Source: Pirellulaceae bacterium (lineage in GTDB: Bacteria; Planctomycetota; Planctomycetia; Pirellulales; Pirellulaceae). Taken from it: a stretch of 9,701 bases of DNA. The DNA lies in NCBI GenBank assembly GCA_013002105.1, contig JABDKS010000990.1, positions 1-9,701 of the forward strand. The letters are read 5' to 3'. Under the pieces are notes generated by a model. That model was not told where the DNA came from and searched no databases. It saw only the letters and a program-made list of their open reading frames with translations. Below, in pieces: positions 6,097 through 9,701 of this stretch (positions within the stretch are counted from its first letter, which is position 1; every line of letters begins with the position of its first letter). A program made the position numbers and the translations under genes.

Positions 6097-8088
6097 CTAT
6101 TTCAGTTTGCTGTGCGATAAAATGGATCTCATTTGGTCGATCGACGGCGGCTTGACCAAGTGCTCGTCAAATCCAGCATCGATAGATCTTTGGCGGTCCG
6201 TTTCCTGGCCATAGCCGGTAACAGCAACCAGCAGGGTATCGTCCAACTCGGGGTTGTTGCGGATCGTCTGGCCGACCTGGAATCCATCCATCAGCGGCAA
6301 GCCGATGTCTAGCAAGATGATATCCGGTCGCATCGCGAGGGCTAACTCCAACGCGGTTGGACCATCGTGCGCGGTCTCGATTTCGTGGTCGGCCAGTTTC
6401 TGAAGGAGCCTACCGAGCAAGAATGCCGCACCGCGGTTGTCATCGACCACCAGGATACGACGTGGTTTGCAGATTTCAGCCGGCTTGGTTTCGACAACTT
6501 CGATCATAGGATCGTCGACGTAGTTCAAGTGAATCACAAACGTGCTTCCGCAATCCTTCCCATCGCTGTGAACGCTGATGGAACCGCCGTGCATTTCGAT
6601 CAGATTTTTTGCCAGCGTCAGGCCGATCCCTAACCCGCCTTTGCTGCGATCCAACGAACGCGATGATTGTGCGAACAGTTCGAACACCCTCGGCAATAGC
6701 TCTTGGTCGATTCCCACACCGGTGTCTTCGATCGTCAATTTCACCTGATCGTCCATCAAAGCAGCCGTCAGTGTGATACTGCCGCCTGGATCCGTATACT
6801 TCGACGCGTTGGTTAACAAGTTGCCGATCACCTGGACAAACCGAACGGGATCGACGTCCAAATAGATCGATTCGCAGGGCAGGCTGACGGTCAACTCCTG
6901 TTCGTTCTCACGGATCATTGGTCGCACGGCGTCCACTGACCGCTCGATCAGTTCTGACAGCGGAACGGTTTCGCGGCGCAATTCAATCCTGCCGCGCATG
7001 ATTCGCGATACATCTAACAAATCGTCCACCAAGCGGACCAGGTGCTCCAGTTGATCCTGCATCAGCTCGACGGTTTCCTGTTCCTGGCGCGGATCCATCG
7101 CCAGAATGTCCAATCCGCTGCGGATCGGTGCTAATGGATTGCGTAGTTCGTGGGCGAGCATGGCCAGGAACTCATCCTTGCGTCGATCGGCTTCGCGCAG
7201 TTGTTCAGACTGTTCCTTTTCGTTGGCCAGTAGCTGACTGATTCTCGCTTGGGCTTGTTTCCGGTCGGTGATGTCGATCAATACATTGACGGCTCCGACA
7301 ATGTTGGACGAATCTTCCCGAAAAGGTGTCGCGTACGCGAGAACCGAACGACGCGACCCGTCTGGTCGTTCAATCAAGATCTCTTCGCCTTCATAATCGC
7401 GTTGGTTTCGTAGCGCCAGCGCCATCCAACAATTCTCATGTTGGATTGTCTTGCCATCGGGAGAGAACAGTCGGAACGAACCACAGAAACGGTCCACGGG
7501 ATCATTCAACGTGGGCGAGCGTCCCCACAATTCCTCGGCTCTCGAATTGAAGTAGGTGATCAGTCCATCGGCGTCGCACGAGTACGCGGCGGCTGGTAGC
7601 TTTTGCAGCAATCGAAAAAATCGTTTTTCGACATGGTTACGCGCCCGTTCGGCTCGCCGCTGCTGGGTGATATCCTGAAAAACATTGACTGCACCGGCCA
7701 GTTTGCCCGATTCGTCCCAAATCGGGTCGATCGTCACGGACACAATTCGCTGTGATCCGTCCGGACGACCAATGATCACTTCGGGAATTCGCTGGTGCGT
7801 TTGCGTTCGCAGAGCGTTGGCCATCGGGCAAGCCGCGTGCGCCAGCGCTTCGCCGTTCGCTTTAAATAGCCGCAGCGAACCACAAAATTTTTCTTGCGTG
7901 TCGCCTCGTCGTGGCTCGCGTACCCAAAGTTTGACTGCATACCGGTTCCAGCGAAGCAATACACCGTCAGCGTCACAGAAGTAGACACCCATGGGCAGCA
8001 AATCCAACCACTTGGATTCTAAACCCCATAGCTCGGAATGATATAACGGAACCTGGACGACCTGTTGGTGGTCAGACATCGTCGACAT
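6097..8088 (-). CDS. Hybrid sensor histidine kinase (PAS-PAS-HisKA-HATPase-REC)
   Basis: A 663-aa cytosolic hybrid kinase: it would autophosphorylate on His and pass phosphate to its own receiver and then probably to a separate Hpt or regulator. There is no membrane segment. PAS 1 spans about 28-141 and PAS 2 about 156-275; they are evident duplicates, sharing FCGS(L/F)RLF, a Cys-(P/W)-Met-Ala helix, RPDGS and GAVNV with a closing Asp-Ile-Thr. A coiled-coil linker (276-303) leads to HisKA with H313 in LAHELRNPL. The ATPase has the N-box (N423, N427), DTGVGI (455-460), FELF (469-472) and GGLGIGL (484-490). The receiver has acidic D549-D550, phospho-acceptor D594 in LLDIGLP, T624 and K646. All key residues are present, so it should be active. 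Start at 8088 follows a weak AGG, 8 bases upstream; an ATG at 8079 is an alternative. No response-regulator gene adjoins it. Confidence 0.97.
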   Translation of the reverse strand: MSTMSDHQQVVQVPLYHSELWGLESKWLDLLPMGVYFCDADGVLLRWNRYAVKLWVREPRRGDTQEKFCGSLRLFKANGEALAHAACPMANALRTQTHQRIPEVIIGRPDGSQRIVSVTIDPIWDESGKLAGAVNVFQDITQQRRAERARNHVEKRFFRLLQKLPAAAYSCDADGLITYFNSRAEELWGRSPTLNDPVDRFCGSFRLFSPDGKTIQHENCWMALALRNQRDYEGEEILIERPDGSRRSVLAYATPFREDSSNIVGAVNVLIDITDRKQAQARISQLLANEKEQSEQLREADRRKDEFLAMLAHELRNPLAPIRSGLDILAMDPRQEQETVELMQDQLEHLVRLVDDLLDVSRIMRGRIELRRETVPLSELIERSVDAVRPMIRENEQELTVSLPCESIYLDVDPVRFVQVIGNLLTNASKYTDPGGSITLTAALMDDQVKLTIEDTGVGIDQELLPRVFELFAQSSRSLDRSKGGLGIGLTLAKNLIEMHGGSISVHSDGKDCGSTFVIHLNYVDDPMIEVVETKPAEICKPRRILVVDDNRGAAFLLGRLLQKLADHEIETAHDGPTALELALAMRPDIILLDIGLPLMDGFQVGQTIRNNPELDDTLLVAVTGYGQETDRQRSIDAGFDEHLVKPPSIDQMRSILSHSKLK

Positions 8089-8416
8089 AGTACGGACCTG
8101 TTCAGAAAGGAACCCACGCGTCGCTGTCTAACAATTAGGTGCGACCGGTAACACTGATCAGCCTGAGAGTCGACACGTGCAACTGGGCTCGTGACGAAGG
8201 CCGTAGATGATCAATCGACGGTGTTGAACAACGTGGTTCCAAGCGGGTGATCCTAGCATATTCGTGAAAATCCAACAGCATTTCGACAAAAATGTTGCTG
8301 ATTCTTTACCCAAAGTCGCATCAAAGCGACGGGTCAGAACGGGGCGACCGGACCACCAAATTGATTGCCTGTAGAAAGCAAGCAAGTGGCCGCCACGACG
8401 AGACGTCGATCGTCGC
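8089..8416. other. Intergenic region upstream of the kinase gene
   Basis: This 328-base gap lies between the permease stop and the kinase start, both on the minus strand, and must hold the kinase promoter. I find no convincing -35/-10 pair; CTGATCAG (8154-8161) is a short palindrome within promoter range. A TTG-started minus-strand frame (8158-8385) has no plausible composition or ribosome site and is rejected. The length suggests that the kinase is transcribed separately from the permease. Confidence 0.4.
8396..8415 (-). terminator. Hairpin directly after the permease gene
   Basis: CGACGA (8396-8401) and TCGTCG (8410-8415) form a 6-base stem with an 8-base loop, one base beyond the permease stop on the minus strand. 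A further near-palindrome, GTGGC/GCCAC (8386-8396), overlaps it by one base. The following minus-strand sequence is only modestly T-rich (around 8375-8385), so this is a candidate rather than a proven terminator. Confidence 0.35.
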
Positions 8417-9700
8417 TCAGACCGATTGGCCCTCGGTTGTCACGCGTTCGGCCGTGCCACCTAACAGCGTCGATAGCGGCGCCATCGCTTCACACTTCTG
8501 GCTGATCATCGTGACCGCAATCAGAATCGGGACGGCCAAGAACACGCCCATCATTCCCCACATCCAACCCCAGATGACGATCGACAGAAAGACCATCACA
8601 CTACTCATCTGCATCGATCGTCCCAAAATCCACGGCGTGACGAACTGGCCTTCCAGTGCTGTCAGCAGAGCGTAAGCACCGGCTACGACAAACGCATAAT
8701 AGGTCTGGTCAAAATGTACGAGACTGACCAAAAAAAGAATCGCAACTCCGCAAATCGCGCCGACGATGGGGATGAAATTGAACGTCATCGCAACGATACC
8801 CCACAGCAAAGGCGACGGCACGCCCAATAACCACATCACGAATGCGACTGCGACACCAAGGCCAATATTGATGGCCGTCACTTGGGCCAGATAACTGCTC
8901 AAGCCATCTTGAATGTTTTCCACAATTTCCAAGAACCGACGTTTGGATCGAAACGTTGGCAATGCCGTCATGATACTCCGCAGCAATTGGTCGCCGGCTG
9001 CCATCAGAAAGTAAAGCAACACACCTGCGATGGAAACAAACGACACAAAATTTCCGGTGCCGGCGACGATGGAATAGTTTGTTGTCCAAGCTGGCTGTTT
9101 GATTTCGACCGGTACCGGTTTGTCTGCGGGTGCGGCTTCATCACCACTCGAATCGGTCAGTTCTTCCGTCGCTTCATTCACCGTTTGAATGCGCTCGAGC
9201 ACAAATCCAAGTTTTTCTTTGGCAACCGATAGCGTCTTGGGTGCGCCTTCGATCAACTCCTTTGCGGGTCCCGATACGGTGTAAAACGCCATCCCAATCG
9301 CAATCACCAATCCCAGCATGACACCGGCGGCAGAGACCGAAGGTGGAACACCTAGTCGAGACGCGGCGCGGACGACGGGCCGTAATGTCAGGTAGGCAAA
9401 CACGCCGACGAAGATTGGCACAAACAGATTCCGACCAATGTAGAGCGTGTAAATCGAGAGGATGGCACCGCAAAGCCAGACACCGACCATGCCCATCATC
9501 ACGTGTCGACGAAAAAGCTCCTCAGGGTCCGTCAGTCCACTCGCGCTGGACCCAACGTCGTCCGTGGCTGCAGAATGCTGCGACACGTTGACTCCGTTGG
9601 ACTCAAGTGTTGCCGTGGCAGACGGATCCACGATGCGCGAGGAATCGGGGTGAGAGCGGCGTTTGATGATCATTCTTGTGTCACGTAGATGGGAAATCAT
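8417..9700 (-). CDS. AI-2E family permease (PerM/TqsA-like)
   Basis: An inner-membrane protein of the AI-2E family, 427 aa as read. Members have been linked to export of the quorum-sensing signal autoinducer-2 (TqsA) and, in some bacteria, to sodium/proton exchange, so the substrate is not certain. Hydrophobic segments lie at about 68-86, 91-108, 122-142, 211-236, 271-292, 297-327, 332-349 and 365-398. Family signatures are FNFIPIVGAICG (307-318) and LEGQFVTPWILGRSMQMSSV (349-368), followed by a WGWMWGMMGVFLAVPIL segment (377-393). The first 65 or so residues are a Ser/Asp-rich hydrophilic extension. A charged, Pro-rich insert (about 180-205) sits in the large loop before the fourth segment. 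The ATG at 9700 is one base from the window edge, so its ribosome site is unseen; the true start may be there, at 9673 (residue 10), or beyond the window. A hairpin follows the stop. Confidence 0.93.
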   Translation of the reverse strand: MISHLRDTRMIIKRRSHPDSSRIVDPSATATLESNGVNVSQHSAATDDVGSSASGLTDPEELFRRHVMMGMVGVWLCGAILSIYTLYIGRNLFVPIFVGVFAYLTLRPVVRAASRLGVPPSVSAAGVMLGLVIAIGMAFYTVSGPAKELIEGAPKTLSVAKEKLGFVLERIQTVNEATEELTDSSGDEAAPADKPVPVEIKQPAWTTNYSIVAGTGNFVSFVSIAGVLLYFLMAAGDQLLRSIMTALPTFRSKRRFLEIVENIQDGLSSYLAQVTAINIGLGVAVAFVMWLLGVPSPLLWGIVAMTFNFIPIVGAICGVAILFLVSLVHFDQTYYAFVVAGAYALLTALEGQFVTPWILGRSMQMSSVMVFLSIVIWGWMWGMMGVFLAVPILIAVTMISQKCEAMAPLSTLLGGTAERVTTEGQSV

Positions 9701-9701
9701 T

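Noticed and set aside
6367..6633. Plus-strand frame inside the kinase gene
   Set aside because: It is the antisense of the ATPase and receiver region, whose catalytic motifs are intact on the minus strand.
8158..8385. Minus-strand frame between permease and kinase
   Set aside because: TTG start, no ribosome site, Trp/Cys/Arg-rich composition unlike its neighbours.

Overview
The window looks like chromosomal DNA of a planctomycete, probably a relative of Rhodopirellula/Pirellulaceae. This is an inference from moderate GC content judged by eye, mostly weak ribosome binding sites, loosely packed genes with long intergenic stretches, and the style of the proteins (PAS-rich hybrid kinase, AI-2E family permease, large hypothetical proteins). 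I see no insertion sequence, integrase, phage gene, CRISPR array, rRNA or tRNA.

Layout. Positions 1-337 hold no convincing gene but contain two strong adjacent stem-loops. On the minus strand, a 119-aa helical protein of unknown function (1431-1790) is followed by an NAD(P)H quinone-oxidoreductase-like MDR enzyme (338-1345); the two may form an operon. A long doubtful stretch (1791-2410) carries weak, possibly decayed minus-strand reading frames. On the plus strand come an MgtC/SapB-family membrane protein (2411-2962), an unrecognised 435-aa two-helix membrane protein with an internally duplicated domain and an acidic tail (3196-4503), and a secreted or periplasmic tetratricopeptide-like protein (4861-5772). 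The convergent gap 5773-6096 has an unusual set of overlapping, mutually exclusive hairpins. On the minus strand lie a soluble hybrid sensor histidine kinase with the order PAS-PAS-HisKA-HATPase-REC (6097-8088) and, upstream of it, an AI-2E family permease (8417-9700) whose start lies at the window edge.

Functionally the genes do not form one obvious pathway. The kinase and permease lie in the same direction but are separated by about 330 bases and are probably separate transcripts. The most interesting item is the 435-aa protein, with two diverged copies of a domain of about 90 residues, each ending in a GWT(V/F)R motif, then a two-helix membrane hairpin and an Asp-rich tail. I cannot place it in a known family. 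The second is the hairpin cluster at 5893-5955. No clear new multi-gene system is evident.
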